Below are positions 17,525 through 28,149 of a stretch of 64,000 bases of DNA, one piece after another. The position numbers and the translations under genes were made by a program. The stretch comes from JAWWOL01 sp033851545 (GTDB lineage: Bacteria > Actinomycetota > Actinomycetes > JAWWOL01). How positions within the stretch are numbered: the stretch's first letter is position 1; every line of letters begins with the position of its first letter. The notes below the pieces were generated by a model that did no database searches, was not told the DNA's origin, and saw nothing but the letters and a program-made list of their open reading frames with translations. Location of the stretch: positions 62,001 through 126,000 of the forward strand of contig JAWWOO010000081.1 of the NCBI GenBank assembly GCA_033851545.1. Direction: 5' to 3'.

Positions 17525-18973
17525 GTGGACAGCGCCCAGCCGCTCATCCTGGCGCACGCCTTCGGTGCCCGCTACGACCTGCCCATCCCGCTCAAGCTGT
17601 TCGTGCTCGGCGGGGCGGTGGTCGTGGTGCTGTCGTTCCTCGTGGCCGAGCGCCGCAGTGTCGACACTGCCCGCACGGAGCCCACCGAGGACAGCGCGTT
17701 CGTCCGGCCGCTGAGCCGGAGCGGCGTGGTCGGGGCCGGCGTCGGCCTGCTGGTGCTGGCCTTCCTGATCATCGTCGGCATCACCGGCAGTCAGGTCATC
17801 TCCGAGAACATCGTGCCGACCAGCTTCTGGCTGATCGTGTGGATCATCGTCCCGCTGACCTGCGGCATCTTCGGCGACTGGACGCAGGCCCTCAACCCGT
17901 TCGCGGCGCTGGCCAAGCTGTTCGACCGGCCGGGCCTGCGCAGGGCGGTCCTGGGCAGCGCCGAGCCGGTGGCGTGGCCGGCCCGCCTGGGCTGGTGGCC
18001 GGCGGCAGCGCTCTACTTCGTCACCGCCTGCGGCGAGCTGATCTTCAACAAGACGGCGGTCCAGCCGCGCGTCACCGCGATCGCGCTGTTGGTCTACGCG
18101 CTGGCGACCGCGTTCCTCGGCCTGATGTTCGGTCGCAGCTGGCTCACCCGGGGCGAGATGTTCAGCGTGCTGTTCGCCACCTGGGGCCGGCTGGGCTTCT
18201 TCCGGTTCGGTGCTGTCGGTCGTCGCGGGTTCGCCGGGGGCCTGGACGCGCCGTTCGAGCCGTCGCCCTCCCGAACCGCTTTCGTGCTGCTGCTGCTGGT
18301 GAGCGTCAACTTCGACGGCCTGATCTCGACCCCGCACTGGAACACGATCAAGTCCGACCTCAGCCTTGCCGCCCCCGGCAAGTCCGGCCAGCTCGAGGCG
18401 TTCTCGGTGGCCGTGTTCCTGGCCATCGCCGTCGCCGTGTTCGCCGTCTTCGGGACGTTCGCGTACGCCGCCGCGCGCGCCGCCGGGTCGCGGAGCCGGC
18501 TCGTGCCCTCGTTGGCCGACCTGCTGCCGTCGATGCTGCCGATCGCGTTCGGCTACCTCATCGCACACAACCTGCAGTACGTGCTCATCAACAGCCAGCT
18601 GATGCTCCCGCTGGTCGGCAACCCGATCGGGAAGGAGAGCTGGCCGATCCACCTGCCGTACCCGTTCAACGACAACTTCGAGCCGCACCTGGCCTTCCTG
18701 CCGAACTCGTTCTACTGGTACGCAGGCGTCGTCGTCATCGTCGCGGTGCATGTCGTGGCCGTGGTCATCGCCCACCGGCACCTCACGCTGCGCAGCAAGG
18801 CCAGGGCTGACGCCCGCCGGGGTGAGTACCGCTGGCTGGTCGCGATGGTCGCCTACACCATGCTCTCCCTGTGGCTGATCGCTCAGCCGCTGGTCAAGGA
18901 GAACAGCTCGTCGTCCTCGGCCCTGCCGGCCAACCCGCCCACTTCGACGGCACTGGCGGCTGCGGTTCGGTGA
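17525..18973 (+). CDS. Multi-pass membrane protein of the family annotated as fenitrothion hydrolase
   Basis: 482 residues from a GTG with GAGGAG eight bases upstream. The N-terminal HAFGARYDLPIPLKLFVLG motif and about ten to twelve membrane segments are typical of a large actinobacterial/proteobacterial membrane family that databases often label fenitrothion hydrolase after a heterodimeric membrane hydrolase. No soluble hydrolase motif is visible, so that label should not be taken as the natural function. Conserved polar motifs include FGDWTQALNPF, VNFDGLISTPHWN and LIAHNLQYVLIN with several histidines, as a metal-binding membrane protein might have. The next gene overlaps it by 4 bases (GTGA). 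Confidence 0.6.
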   Translation: MDSAQPLILAHAFGARYDLPIPLKLFVLGGAVVVVLSFLVAERRSVDTARTEPTEDSAFVRPLSRSGVVGAGVGLLVLAFLIIVGITGSQVISENIVPTSFWLIVWIIVPLTCGIFGDWTQALNPFAALAKLFDRPGLRRAVLGSAEPVAWPARLGWWPAAALYFVTACGELIFNKTAVQPRVTAIALLVYALATAFLGLMFGRSWLTRGEMFSVLFATWGRLGFFRFGAVGRRGFAGGLDAPFEPSPSRTAFVLLLLVSVNFDGLISTPHWNTIKSDLSLAAPGKSGQLEAFSVAVFLAIAVAVFAVFGTFAYAAARAAGSRSRLVPSLADLLPSMLPIAFGYLIAHNLQYVLINSQLMLPLVGNPIGKESWPIHLPYPFNDNFEPHLAFLPNSFYWYAGVVVIVAVHVVAVVIAHRHLTLRSKARADARRGEYRWLVAMVAYTMLSLWLIAQPLVKENSSSSSALPANPPTSTALAAAVR

Positions 18974-19713
18974 CAGTCGTTGGCGCGCGTCGTCGGGTCG
19001 CCGTCGCTCTGGCGACGCTGGCCACGGCCTGGATCGCCGTACCCGCGGCCGTTCCGCTGTACGACGGGATCAACTTCCCGGACGAGCCCTACCGCTACGT
19101 GGTGCCTCCGGCGGGATACCAGAAGACTCCGAAACCGTTGTCCGCAAAGGGATCGAGCTCGGTCGCCGAGTCCACCAACCAGGACACGATCTACGTCAAC
19201 ACGGACGAGCAGGCGCCCCAGGTCAACGTCGTCATCCCGAACCGGTTGCTGGCGGCGCCGGCAACGGCCAGAACGGTGACCGTCTCCGTCGTCCCTCTTG
19301 CGCCGGACCGCCAGCCCGCCAAGGGAGCCATCGACGGCAACGTCTACCGGGTCTCGGCCGTCGCCGACCCGGCGGGGCCGGTGACCTTTGCGCCGCCGCC
19401 CGGGGACGCGGCGACCGCCTCGGACGTGACCATGCGGGCGACGACCGCCCGCAAGCCCGGACCGTCCTTCCTCTACCGCCCGCAGCCGTCCCAGCCGTGG
19501 CGGGTGCTCCAGATCTTCACCTCGGGCAACGACGTCTACTCGACGCAGTTCGCCGGGTTCGGCGACTACGCCTTGGCCTTCGGGGTTGTCGCGTCGGGGC
19601 AGCACAGCAGCAACGGGCTGCAGGTCCTGCTGTCGGTGCTGCTGCTCGTCGTGCTCCTGGCGGCCGGCGTCGTCGTCGCCGTACGGGTCCGCCGCCGTCC
19701 GTCGCGGGAGTAG
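18970..19713 (+). CDS. Exported protein with C-terminal membrane anchor, partner of the preceding membrane protein
   Basis: 247 residues; its GTG overlaps the stop of the preceding gene (GTGA), so the two are translationally coupled. An N-terminal hydrophobic segment (about residues 9-28) precedes a roughly 185-residue proline- and beta-rich extracytoplasmic part (LPIP-free, with ESTNQDTIYVNTDEQAPQ and PRLLA-like strands), and a hydrophobic helix (about 215-237) ends in a basic tail. No family recognised. Context implies a heteromeric complex with the multi-pass partner; function unknown. Confidence 0.6.
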   Translation: MTVVGARRRVAVALATLATAWIAVPAAVPLYDGINFPDEPYRYVVPPAGYQKTPKPLSAKGSSSVAESTNQDTIYVNTDEQAPQVNVVIPNRLLAAPATARTVTVSVVPLAPDRQPAKGAIDGNVYRVSAVADPAGPVTFAPPPGDAATASDVTMRATTARKPGPSFLYRPQPSQPWRVLQIFTSGNDVYSTQFAGFGDYALAFGVVASGQHSSNGLQVLLSVLLLVVLLAAGVVVAVRVRRRPSRE

Positions 19714-19716
19714 GAG

Positions 19717-21022
19717 CTACCAGCGCGGCTCGTCGCCGCCGTACTCCGGCAGGCCGCTGGGCCAGGACAGCGGCCTGCCGTCGAGGCTGCCGGGGGGTCT
19801 GACGGCGGTCAGGCTGCCGATCGTCGTCATCCATGACATCGGGTCCAGGGCCCCGGGCGCGCCTGTGGTCTCCGCCCGGGGCAGGGCCATCAGCCAGGTC
19901 GCGGTCGCGGCCAGTGACAGCGTGCGCAGATGAGTGCCACCGCTGGATCGCTGACGCAGCAGGCCATCCAGGGCCGCAGCGGCGACCAGGTAGCCGGTGC
20001 CGTGGTCGAGCAGCTGGCAGGGCAGCGCCCCCGGCCGCTCATCGCGGGACTCGATGAGCGAGATGCCGGACGCGGCCTGCACGATGCTGTCGAAGCCACG
20101 GCGCTCCACCTGTTCGGCCCCACGCCGAGAGCTGGACGACGACCAGCCCGGGATGCCTGTCGGCGAGGCTCTCGGCGTCGAGGCCGAACGCCGCCAAGGC
20201 GCCCGGACGATAGCCGTGCACGAGCACCTCGGCGCCGTCGAGCAACGCGTGCAGCCGGGCGTTCTCGGCGCGGGCGTCGAGCAGGGCGCTGCGCTTGCCG
20301 ACCAACCCGTCGGCGAGGTGCAGCGGCAGCTCGGGCAGCAGTGGCGGATCCAGCCGCAGCACGTCGGCCCCGAGGGCGGCCAGGAACCGGGTGCCGACGG
20401 GCCCGGCGATGACCCGGGTCAGGTCGAGGACCCGCATGCTGGTTCGAGCCTGCCGCGGGGGAGCCGAGCCGAGCACGACGTGGCTGACCAGCGGATGACG
20501 TGACTGCCATCGCGCTTCATCCCGTACCGCCACCGCAACGCCTCCCGCAGCGGTCACCCGGTCCTCGACGTCGGCGGCGGCCATGGTGGCGAGGCGCGCG
20601 CCCACGGCGGCCGGATCGCCTGGTGCATCGGCAAGCTCGAGGGCAGCGAGCAGGGCCCGGCGATGCCATGCGTAGTTGGCGTGGGTGCGGACCCATCCGT
20701 CCGCCACCTGCCAGAACCGGGACAGCGGGGCGAAGCCGTCCCCGTTCGCCACCCCGGCCAGCCGGACGTAGGCCTCGCTGCGGAAGGCGGCCGCCACATG
20801 GTCACGATCGAGGGCGACCGCCGGCAGGTGGCCGGTGGACCGGCCGGCCAGCCTGGCCGCGGCGGTCAACGCTGCGGCCACGCTCGCCGCTGCTGCGTCC
20901 TCGACCGGCAACCGGGACGGCAGCTGGCCACCCGTGCCCACCAGCGGCGGAGGATCGGCGGAAACCCCGGTGAGCTGGGTCATCACCGTGTCGTAGGCCC
21001 GGGCGAAGGCTGAGCCGTCCAT
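19717..21022 (-). pseudogene. CaiB/BaiF family CoA-transferase, frameshifted
   Basis: A class III CoA-transferase is split between two frames. The first (start ATG at 21022) encodes an N-terminal half with SMRVLDLTRVIAGPVGTRFLAALGADVLRLDPP, HGYRPGALAAFGLD and VVVQLSAWGRTG; it loses frame at about 20107 and would stop at 20039. The second frame resumes at once with ERRGFDSIVQAASGIS and ends at 19717 (LLDHGTGYLVAAAALDGLL). In intact relatives WGRTG is followed a few residues later by RRGFDSLVQAASG, so this is a 1-base gain or small deletion. Total would be about 434 residues. It is either a true pseudogene or a sequencing error. Substrate unknown. Confidence 0.75.
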
Positions 21023-21068
21023 GGGCCCAGTATCCGGACCCCTTGACCCGGCCTGTTCCTCGAATTAA

Positions 21069-21083
21069 GTTGGGCGACCCAAC
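21069..21083. promoter_or_regulatory. Inverted repeat upstream of xylB
   Basis: GTTGGG at 21069-21074 and CCCAAC at 21078-21083 form a perfect 6-bp inverted repeat with a CGA spacer, flanked by AT-rich TTAA and CAAT, 48 bases before the xylB start. It looks like an operator for a sugar-responsive repressor (for example ROK-type XylR), but no such gene lies nearby. Confidence 0.4.
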
Positions 21084-21131
21084 CAATCCGTCGGGCTGGC
21101 GCTTCCGGGCCCGGACAGGAACGATGCCACC

Positions 21132-22532
21132 ATGCTCGTCGCCGGTGTGGACTCCTCCACCCAGTCATGCAAGGTCGTCATCCGCGACGCGGAGTCCGGT
21201 GCCCTGGTCCGGACCGGGGCCGCGGCACACCCGGACGGTACGGAGGTCGACCCCGCCGCCTGGATCGCCGCCCTGGACAGCGCGGTGGAGGCGGCCGGCG
21301 GTCTGGCCGACGTCGGGGCGGTGTCCGTCGGGGCACAGCAGCACGGCATGGTCTGCCTCGACGAGGACGGAGCCGTCGTCCGGCCTGCCTTGCTGTGGAA
21401 CGATCTTCGTTCGAGCCAGGCGGCCGCCGAACTGGTCGCCGAGCTCGGCCCGCAGGCCTGGGTCGACGCCGTCGGCACCGTGCCCGTCGCGTCGTTCACC
21501 GTGACCAAGCTCCGGTGGCTCGCCGAGCATGAGCCGCAGAGCGTGTCCCGTACCGCTGCTGTTTGCCTGCCGCACGACTACCTGAGCTGGTACCTCGCCG
21601 GATCGCCTGGCCTGCAGGCGATCCGGACCGACCGCGGTGACGCCAGCGGCACCGGCTACTGGTCGCCGAGCGCAGAGGGCTACCGCCTGGACCTGCTCGA
21701 GCGTGCCCTGGGAAAGCAGGTCGCCGTCCCGACCGTGCTCGGGCCTTCGGAGGCCGGCGGCTACACCAAGGGGGGTGCCGTTCTCGGGCCCGGCACGGGC
21801 GACAACGCCGCCGCCGCCCTCGGGCTGGGTGCCGGACCGGGCGATGTCGTCGTGTCCATCGGCACCTCCGGCGTCGTCTCGGCGGTGAGCGAGGTGCCGG
21901 CTGCCGGTGACGTGACCGGAGCGGTGGCCGGGTTCGCCGACGCGACCGGCCGGTTCCTGCCGTTGGTGTGCACGATCAACGCTGCGCGCATCCTGTCCTC
22001 GGCCGCCCGGATGCTGGGGGTCGATCTCGACGAGCTGTCCCGGCTTGCCCTCAAGGCCCCGGCGGGTGCCGACGGGCTGGTCCTCGTCCCCTACCTCGAG
22101 GGCGAGCGGACCCCCGACAAGCCTTCGGCCACCGGGTCCTTGCACGGCCTGACGCTGGCGACGATGTCCCCGGCCCACATGGCCAGGGCCGCGGTCGAAG
22201 GTCTGCTGTGCGGGCTGGCCGACGGCCTCGACGCGTTGGTGGCGCAGGGCGCCCGGGTCGACCGGGTGTTCCTGATCGGCGGCGGTGCGAAATCGCCTGC
22301 CGTACGGGCGATCGCGCCGGCTGTGCTGGGCCGCCCGGTCGTCGTGCCGTCGGTGAGCGAGTACGTCGCCGACGGCGCCGCGCGCCAGGCCGCGTGGACG
22401 TTGTCGGGTGCCGGTGCCCCACCGGAGTGGGCTGCGACCTCCGGCGAGCTGTTCGAGGCCGACGAGGTGCCGGCCGTACGGCTGCGCTATGCCGAGGCGC
22501 GCGAGCTCACGCTGGACCAGATCGCCCGGTGA
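21132..22532 (+). CDS. xylB: Xylulokinase (FGGY family)
   Basis: 466 residues from ATG. N-terminal ATPase domain starts with VAGVDSSTQSCKVVI (phosphate-1 loop); substrate region AQQHGMVCLDEDG and LLWNDLRSSQAA is typical for xylulokinase; the C-terminal domain has VVVSIGTSGVVSA, FLIGGGAKSPAVRAI and PVVVPSVSEYVADGAARQAAW. It phosphorylates D-xylulose to xylulose 5-phosphate for the pentose phosphate pathway. No xylA adjoins it, but the hemicellulose loci 3 to 9 kb and 32 kb downstream would supply xylose. It converges on the small hydrolase gene with a 26-base overlap. Confidence 0.9.
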   Translation: MLVAGVDSSTQSCKVVIRDAESGALVRTGAAAHPDGTEVDPAAWIAALDSAVEAAGGLADVGAVSVGAQQHGMVCLDEDGAVVRPALLWNDLRSSQAAAELVAELGPQAWVDAVGTVPVASFTVTKLRWLAEHEPQSVSRTAAVCLPHDYLSWYLAGSPGLQAIRTDRGDASGTGYWSPSAEGYRLDLLERALGKQVAVPTVLGPSEAGGYTKGGAVLGPGTGDNAAAALGLGAGPGDVVVSIGTSGVVSAVSEVPAAGDVTGAVAGFADATGRFLPLVCTINAARILSSAARMLGVDLDELSRLALKAPAGADGLVLVPYLEGERTPDKPSATGSLHGLTLATMSPAHMARAAVEGLLCGLADGLDALVAQGARVDRVFLIGGGAKSPAVRAIAPAVLGRPVVVPSVSEYVADGAARQAAWTLSGAGAPPEWAATSGELFEADEVPAVRLRYAEARELTLDQIAR

Positions 22533-23085
22533 TCCGGGTCGCCGGGTCGAGGCACCACGCGAGCATCGACGGCCAGGCGCCGTACCCGTAGTCCGGGTTG
22601 AGGTGGCCGCCGTCCGCGATCACGTCCGTGTCCAGGTGCAGGCCGGCGAGCAGCGTCGTTGCGCCCTCGGGACAGTACGGGTCGTTGTCGCTGCAGACCA
22701 GCCGGGTGTCAGCCGTGCCCGACGCGAGCGGCGCCCGGGCGAACTCCTCGACCTCGGGGTAGCGCCCCAGCACGGTCGGGCTCGGCGGCGACACCAGCAC
22801 GACCCGGTCGACCCGCTGGTCCCGGGTGAGCGCCGCCGCGAGCCACAGGGTCACACCGAGGGAATGCGCCACGACGACCCGCTCACCGTAGCCGAGCTGG
22901 GCCAGCTCGGCGTGCAGGACCTCGGTCCACGCGGCAAGCGTCGGGGAGTCGGCGTCGGGGAGCTGCGGGTAGAGCACCTGCTCGCCCTGGGCACGGAGCT
23001 GCTCCGCGAGCCACCACTGCCAATGTGCGGGCGGCCGATGGTTCTCCCAGCCGTGCAGGAGGAGGAATCGGCGATCGGTAGTCAT
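22507..23085 (-). CDS. RBBP9/YdeN-like serine hydrolase
   Basis: 192 residues from the ATG at 23085 (an in-frame ATG at 23097 is possible). Small alpha/beta hydrolase: FLLLHGWENHRPPAHWQWWL start, nucleophile elbow VVAHSLGV, Asp in VCSDNDPYCP and His in DGGHLNPDYG, matching the RBBP9/YdeN pattern including the conserved HWQ-WL. The substrate is unknown. The start codon is the spacer of a 23-bp perfect palindrome (23073-23095) and there is no Shine-Dalgarno sequence, so the transcript may be leaderless or the start occluded by a repressor. Overlaps the end of xylB convergently. Confidence 0.82.
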   Translation of the reverse strand: MTTDRRFLLLHGWENHRPPAHWQWWLAEQLRAQGEQVLYPQLPDADSPTLAAWTEVLHAELAQLGYGERVVVAHSLGVTLWLAAALTRDQRVDRVVLVSPPSPTVLGRYPEVEEFARAPLASGTADTRLVCSDNDPYCPEGATTLLAGLHLDTDVIADGGHLNPDYGYGAWPSMLAWCLDPATRITGRSGPA

Positions 23086-23095
23086 ACTACCGATC
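23073..23095. promoter_or_regulatory. 23-bp perfect palindrome centred on a start codon
   Basis: GATCGGTAGT (23073-23082), spacer CAT, ACTACCGATC (23086-23095): two perfect 10-bp arms. The CAT is the complement of the hydrolase ATG. Such a long arm match is unlikely by chance and suits a TetR-, GntR- or PadR-like dimer binding over the start of a leaderless transcript; it could also fold the mRNA start. Confidence 0.6.
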
Positions 23096-23178
23096 ATGCA
23101 GCAGCCCGCGCCCCCAGTGCCAACCGGTTATCTCGCGTCACCAGGAAAACGCCTGGCGCCGTAGGGGAGACTGGTCGG

Positions 23179-24810
<1,632 letters not shown>

Positions 24811-24837
24811 CCCGGCCGTCCCCGGCCGTCGCGCGGA

Positions 24838-25689
24838 TCACTTGACGGCGCCGCTGGTGATGCCGGAGATGATCCGGCGCTGGCCGAGCATGAACAGGGC
24901 GACCAGCGGCAGGCTCATGATGCTGATGAAGGCGAAGATCAGGTTCCAGTTGTTCTGGTACAGCTGGGCATTGGCGACCTGGTAGAGGTTGAGCGGGAGC
25001 GTCGCGTCGCCCCCGCCGCCGAGCACGAAGAACGCGTAGAAGATGTCGTTCCAGGCGAACAACGTGACCATGATGGCAGCTGTCGCAATGACCGGCCGCA
25101 ACAGCGGGAAGACGATCGACCAGAAGACCCGCATCGGGCCGGCTCCGTCGATGCCGGCTGCCTCCTCGAGCTCGATCGGCAGCCCTTTGATGAACCCGGT
25201 CATGAAGAAGATGGCGAACGACAGGTAGATCCCGGTGTAGGCACAGATGAGGCCGACCCTGGTGTCGGCCAGGCCCATCTTCCGCAGCTCCAGCACCATC
25301 GTGATGACGGTCGGCGGCAGCACGATGCCGCTGATGGAGACCGCGTAGACCACCGCGGTCAGCCGGCCGGCCCGACGGGCGAAGATCCACGCCGCCATGG
25401 CCGCCAGGATCAGGACGAGGATCACGGAGGGCACGACGACCAGCACGGTGTTGAGCAGTCCTCGCGCCATCTGCCCCTGGTTGAAGGCCGTGTGCAGGTT
25501 GGCGGCGGCATGCCATTGCTTGGGTGGGTGCAGGTTGGGGCTCTGCGCATCGGCAGAGGACTTCCCGATGGTGGCCGCCACCAGCCACGCCGGGATCCCG
25601 ATCACGACCGCGGCAAGGAGGACGGCGAACGCGGCTCGTGGTCCACGCCGGGTGCGCCGACGGCGTGCTCGGGGGGCCAGGGCGGTCAT
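24838..25689 (-). CDS. Carbohydrate ABC transporter permease, MalG-type (locus 1)
   Basis: 283 residues, about six membrane segments. EAA loop for ATPase docking: EEAAGIDGAGPMRVFWSIVFPLLRP near residue 180. Its ATG overlaps the stop of the MalF-type gene by 4 bases. Last gene of the GH31-binding protein-MalF-MalG unit. No ATPase gene follows; a shared ATPase (MsiK type) encoded elsewhere is presumed. Confidence 0.9.
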   Translation of the reverse strand: MTALAPRARRRRTRRGPRAAFAVLLAAVVIGIPAWLVAATIGKSSADAQSPNLHPPKQWHAAANLHTAFNQGQMARGLLNTVLVVVPSVILVLILAAMAAWIFARRAGRLTAVVYAVSISGIVLPPTVITMVLELRKMGLADTRVGLICAYTGIYLSFAIFFMTGFIKGLPIELEEAAGIDGAGPMRVFWSIVFPLLRPVIATAAIMVTLFAWNDIFYAFFVLGGGGDATLPLNLYQVANAQLYQNNWNLIFAFISIMSLPLVALFMLGQRRIISGITSGAVK

Positions 25690-26645
25690 AGCGACAGCTC
25701 CCTACGCCGGAGGAACATGATGACCGGGATGGCGAGAGCCGTGACGACCAGGAAAAGCACGAGGCTCATCGCGGCGGCTTGGGCGTACAGCCCCTCACCG
25801 AAGACGCGGAACATGTAGACGTTGAAGATCTGCGTTGCCTCGGCCGGCCCGCCTCCGGTCGTGGCCTGCACGATGTCGAAGCTGTTGAGCGTCCCGATCA
25901 AAGCCAGGGTGACGTTGAAGGTGACCGCCGGGGCGAGCAACGGGAACTTCACGGCCTGGAAGGTTCGCCAGCGTCCGGCCCCATCCGTACGCGCGGCCTC
26001 GAGCAGCTCTGGCGGCACCGCCTTGAGGCCGGCGAGGTAGATGAGCATCGACAGGCCCATCCACTTCCAGCTGTGGATGAGGGCGACAACCACCAAGGTC
26101 CAGGTCGTGCTGCCCAGCCAGGCGAAGGTGACGTGTGCCCCGCTGATGGTGCTCAGTGCGTGGTTCAGAGCGCCGTCCGGGGTCAGGAATGCCCGGAACA
26201 CATAACCCACGGCCAGGGCCGACAGCAGCACCGGTAGGAAGAACACCGTGCGCAGCGCGCGGTTGAGCCAGGTGTCCTCCTCGAGGAGCAGGGCGAGGCC
26301 GAGACCGAAGAGGTTCTGGCAGACCGCGACCACGAAGGCATAGATCAGCGTCGCCTGCAGGGCGTTGCGCAACGACCCGTCGTGCAGGATCGACCGAAAG
26401 CTCTTGAGTCCCACCACGTCGATGTTGGAGTGGAACGCCGACCAGTTGGTGAACGGATAGAAGAACGTCAACAGCGTGGGAGCGAGGAAGAACACGGAGA
26501 ACATCGCCACTGCCGGCAGGACGAATATCCAGGGGTGCCTGCGACGGGATCGGTGGGAGTGGGGAACCGGCGCCTTCTGGCCAGACAGCGACGGCCGCAG
26601 AACCGCAGGCTTTCGACGGCGGCTCAGGTGCGTGGTGACGGACAT
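25686..26645 (-). CDS. Carbohydrate ABC transporter permease, MalF-type (locus 1)
   Basis: 319 residues. A basic N-terminus (about 1-35) is followed by six membrane helices; the EAA loop reads LLEAARTDGAGRWRTFQAVKFPLLAPA near residue 220. Family 1 sugar permease partner of the downstream MalG-type protein. Sits 45 bases behind the binding-protein gene. Confidence 0.9.
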   Translation of the reverse strand: MSVTTHLSRRRKPAVLRPSLSGQKAPVPHSHRSRRRHPWIFVLPAVAMFSVFFLAPTLLTFFYPFTNWSAFHSNIDVVGLKSFRSILHDGSLRNALQATLIYAFVVAVCQNLFGLGLALLLEEDTWLNRALRTVFFLPVLLSALAVGYVFRAFLTPDGALNHALSTISGAHVTFAWLGSTTWTLVVVALIHSWKWMGLSMLIYLAGLKAVPPELLEAARTDGAGRWRTFQAVKFPLLAPAVTFNVTLALIGTLNSFDIVQATTGGGPAEATQIFNVYMFRVFGEGLYAQAAAMSLVLFLVVTALAIPVIMFLRRRELSL

Positions 26646-26690
26646 GGGCGCCGGTTCCCTTCTCTCGATCGGACGTGACGGGACGCGCCC

Positions 26691-28088
26691 CTAGAAGCCG
26701 GGCACGCCCTGAGCCGTCGCCTCCTGGGTGAACTCGTCCTGCGACGCCTTGGCCACCTGCTGCGGTGTCTTCTTTCCGTAGAGCATGTCGGCCAGGTACA
26801 GGTACAGGTCGACGTGCGCCACCGGCTCGATGTACAGCGACGGCACCGAGTTGGCCAGGCTGGCCGAGATCGTCCGGGCGATCTGCGGAACGGCGGCCGG
26901 CGAGTCGACCCCGGTTTCGATGGACGTCGTCTTCGCCGCAGCGATGAACGCCGGGTAGTCCGCGCCGAGCCAGAAGTTGAGCAGCGCCTTGGCGCCGTCC
27001 TGCCGCTGCTTGTTTTCGGTGTTCAACAGAACCACGGCGTTGGTCTGGTCGGGGTTGTTCGTCGCAATGCTGCCCTTGGCCGAGATCGGGAAGAAGCCCA
27101 GGTTCTTGTCGATCTCCGCCGGCGTGTGCTTGGCCTGGATCTCGCTCAACAGGGCATCGAGCTGCACGGCCATGGCGGCAGTGCCGTCGTAGACCGCGGT
27201 GCCCTGGTTGACGAAGGTGCCCGTCTTGTAGTCGCTGTTCACCAGCCCTTGCTGGATGACGCTCTGATACTTCGTGATCGCGTCGGTGAACACCGGGTTG
27301 GTCCACTTGTCCTTGTTGGCGTTCAGGGCCGGCCACAACGAGCCGTCCTTGGTGGGCTCGGCCAGCTGCACCGCCACCTGCCAGGCGAGCGGCCACTTGT
27401 CAGCCCCCGCCTCATAGAAGGGGGTGATGCCGGCGGCCTTTAGCTTCTTGGCATCGGCGATCAGCTCGTCGTAGCCGACGGGCATCGTGGTGATGCCGGC
27501 CTTGGCGAAGTCGGCCTTGTTGTAGTAGACGCCGATGACAGACGGGCTGGTGACGATCGCCGCGTACCGGGTGCCGTCGATGATGCCCTGCTGCTTCACG
27601 CTGTCGGCATACCTGCTGACCCACGGCTCATTGTCCAGCGGCAGCAGGTTCTTCTTGTACTGCAGGGCGGCGAGGGTGTTCTGGCTGGGCTGGTAGAACA
27701 TCAGGTCCGGCTTGGCGCCCGAGGCGAACTTGGTGGGCACGTTGGTCTCGTACGGGTCGGGGATGACCACCTTCTCCACCGTCGCCCCGGTCGCCTTCTC
27801 GAACGCGCCGATGACCTGGTCGGCCTCCGTGGCACTCGCCTGGGCGGTCCACATAGTGAGGTGCACCCTTGGCAGCTTGGGTACGGAGCTTGCGGCGGCG
27901 GATGCCCCAGCGGCTGCGCCGGTGGCGGTCGCAGTGCTGCTCCCGGCCGCCGAGGTCGCAGCCCCGGAGGTCGCACTCGTGGTGTTGCCGACAGGCGTCG
28001 CGCCCGTGCTGCTGCTGCCCCCGCAGGCAGTGAGGGCAAGCAGGCTCGCGGTGGTGACCGCGAGGACCTGCACGCGGGTGATCTTCAT
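26691..28088 (-). CDS. Extracellular sugar-binding lipoprotein (locus 1)
   Basis: 465 residues from the ATG at 28088, with GGAG five bases upstream. Lipobox LTAC with Cys22 as the lipidated residue, then a Ser/Thr/Ala-rich linker to about residue 60 and a family 1 solute-binding fold (MWTAQASATEADQVIGAFEKATG, GVYYNKADFAKAGI, AMAVQLD, VVLLNTENKQRQDGAKALLNF). It should capture an oligosaccharide outside the membrane and deliver it to the two permeases. With a GH31 xylosidase-like enzyme in front, a xylose-containing oligosaccharide is the best guess. Confidence 0.9.
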   Translation of the reverse strand: MKITRVQVLAVTTASLLALTACGGSSSTGATPVGNTTSATSGAATSAAGSSTATATGAAAGASAAASSVPKLPRVHLTMWTAQASATEADQVIGAFEKATGATVEKVVIPDPYETNVPTKFASGAKPDLMFYQPSQNTLAALQYKKNLLPLDNEPWVSRYADSVKQQGIIDGTRYAAIVTSPSVIGVYYNKADFAKAGITTMPVGYDELIADAKKLKAAGITPFYEAGADKWPLAWQVAVQLAEPTKDGSLWPALNANKDKWTNPVFTDAITKYQSVIQQGLVNSDYKTGTFVNQGTAVYDGTAAMAVQLDALLSEIQAKHTPAEIDKNLGFFPISAKGSIATNNPDQTNAVVLLNTENKQRQDGAKALLNFWLGADYPAFIAAAKTTSIETGVDSPAAVPQIARTISASLANSVPSLYIEPVAHVDLYLYLADMLYGKKTPQQVAKASQDEFTQEATAQGVPGF

Positions 28089-28149
28089 GAAGACTCCATT
28101 TCGGAAGGACGGGATGCTGGGCGGGAAGGTCGGACGGGGACAGGGCCGG

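Noticed and set aside
20440..20475. tRNA-like T-loop motif (GGTTCGAGCC)
   Set aside because: Lies inside the CoA-transferase reading frame and no acceptor, D or anticodon arms fit around it.
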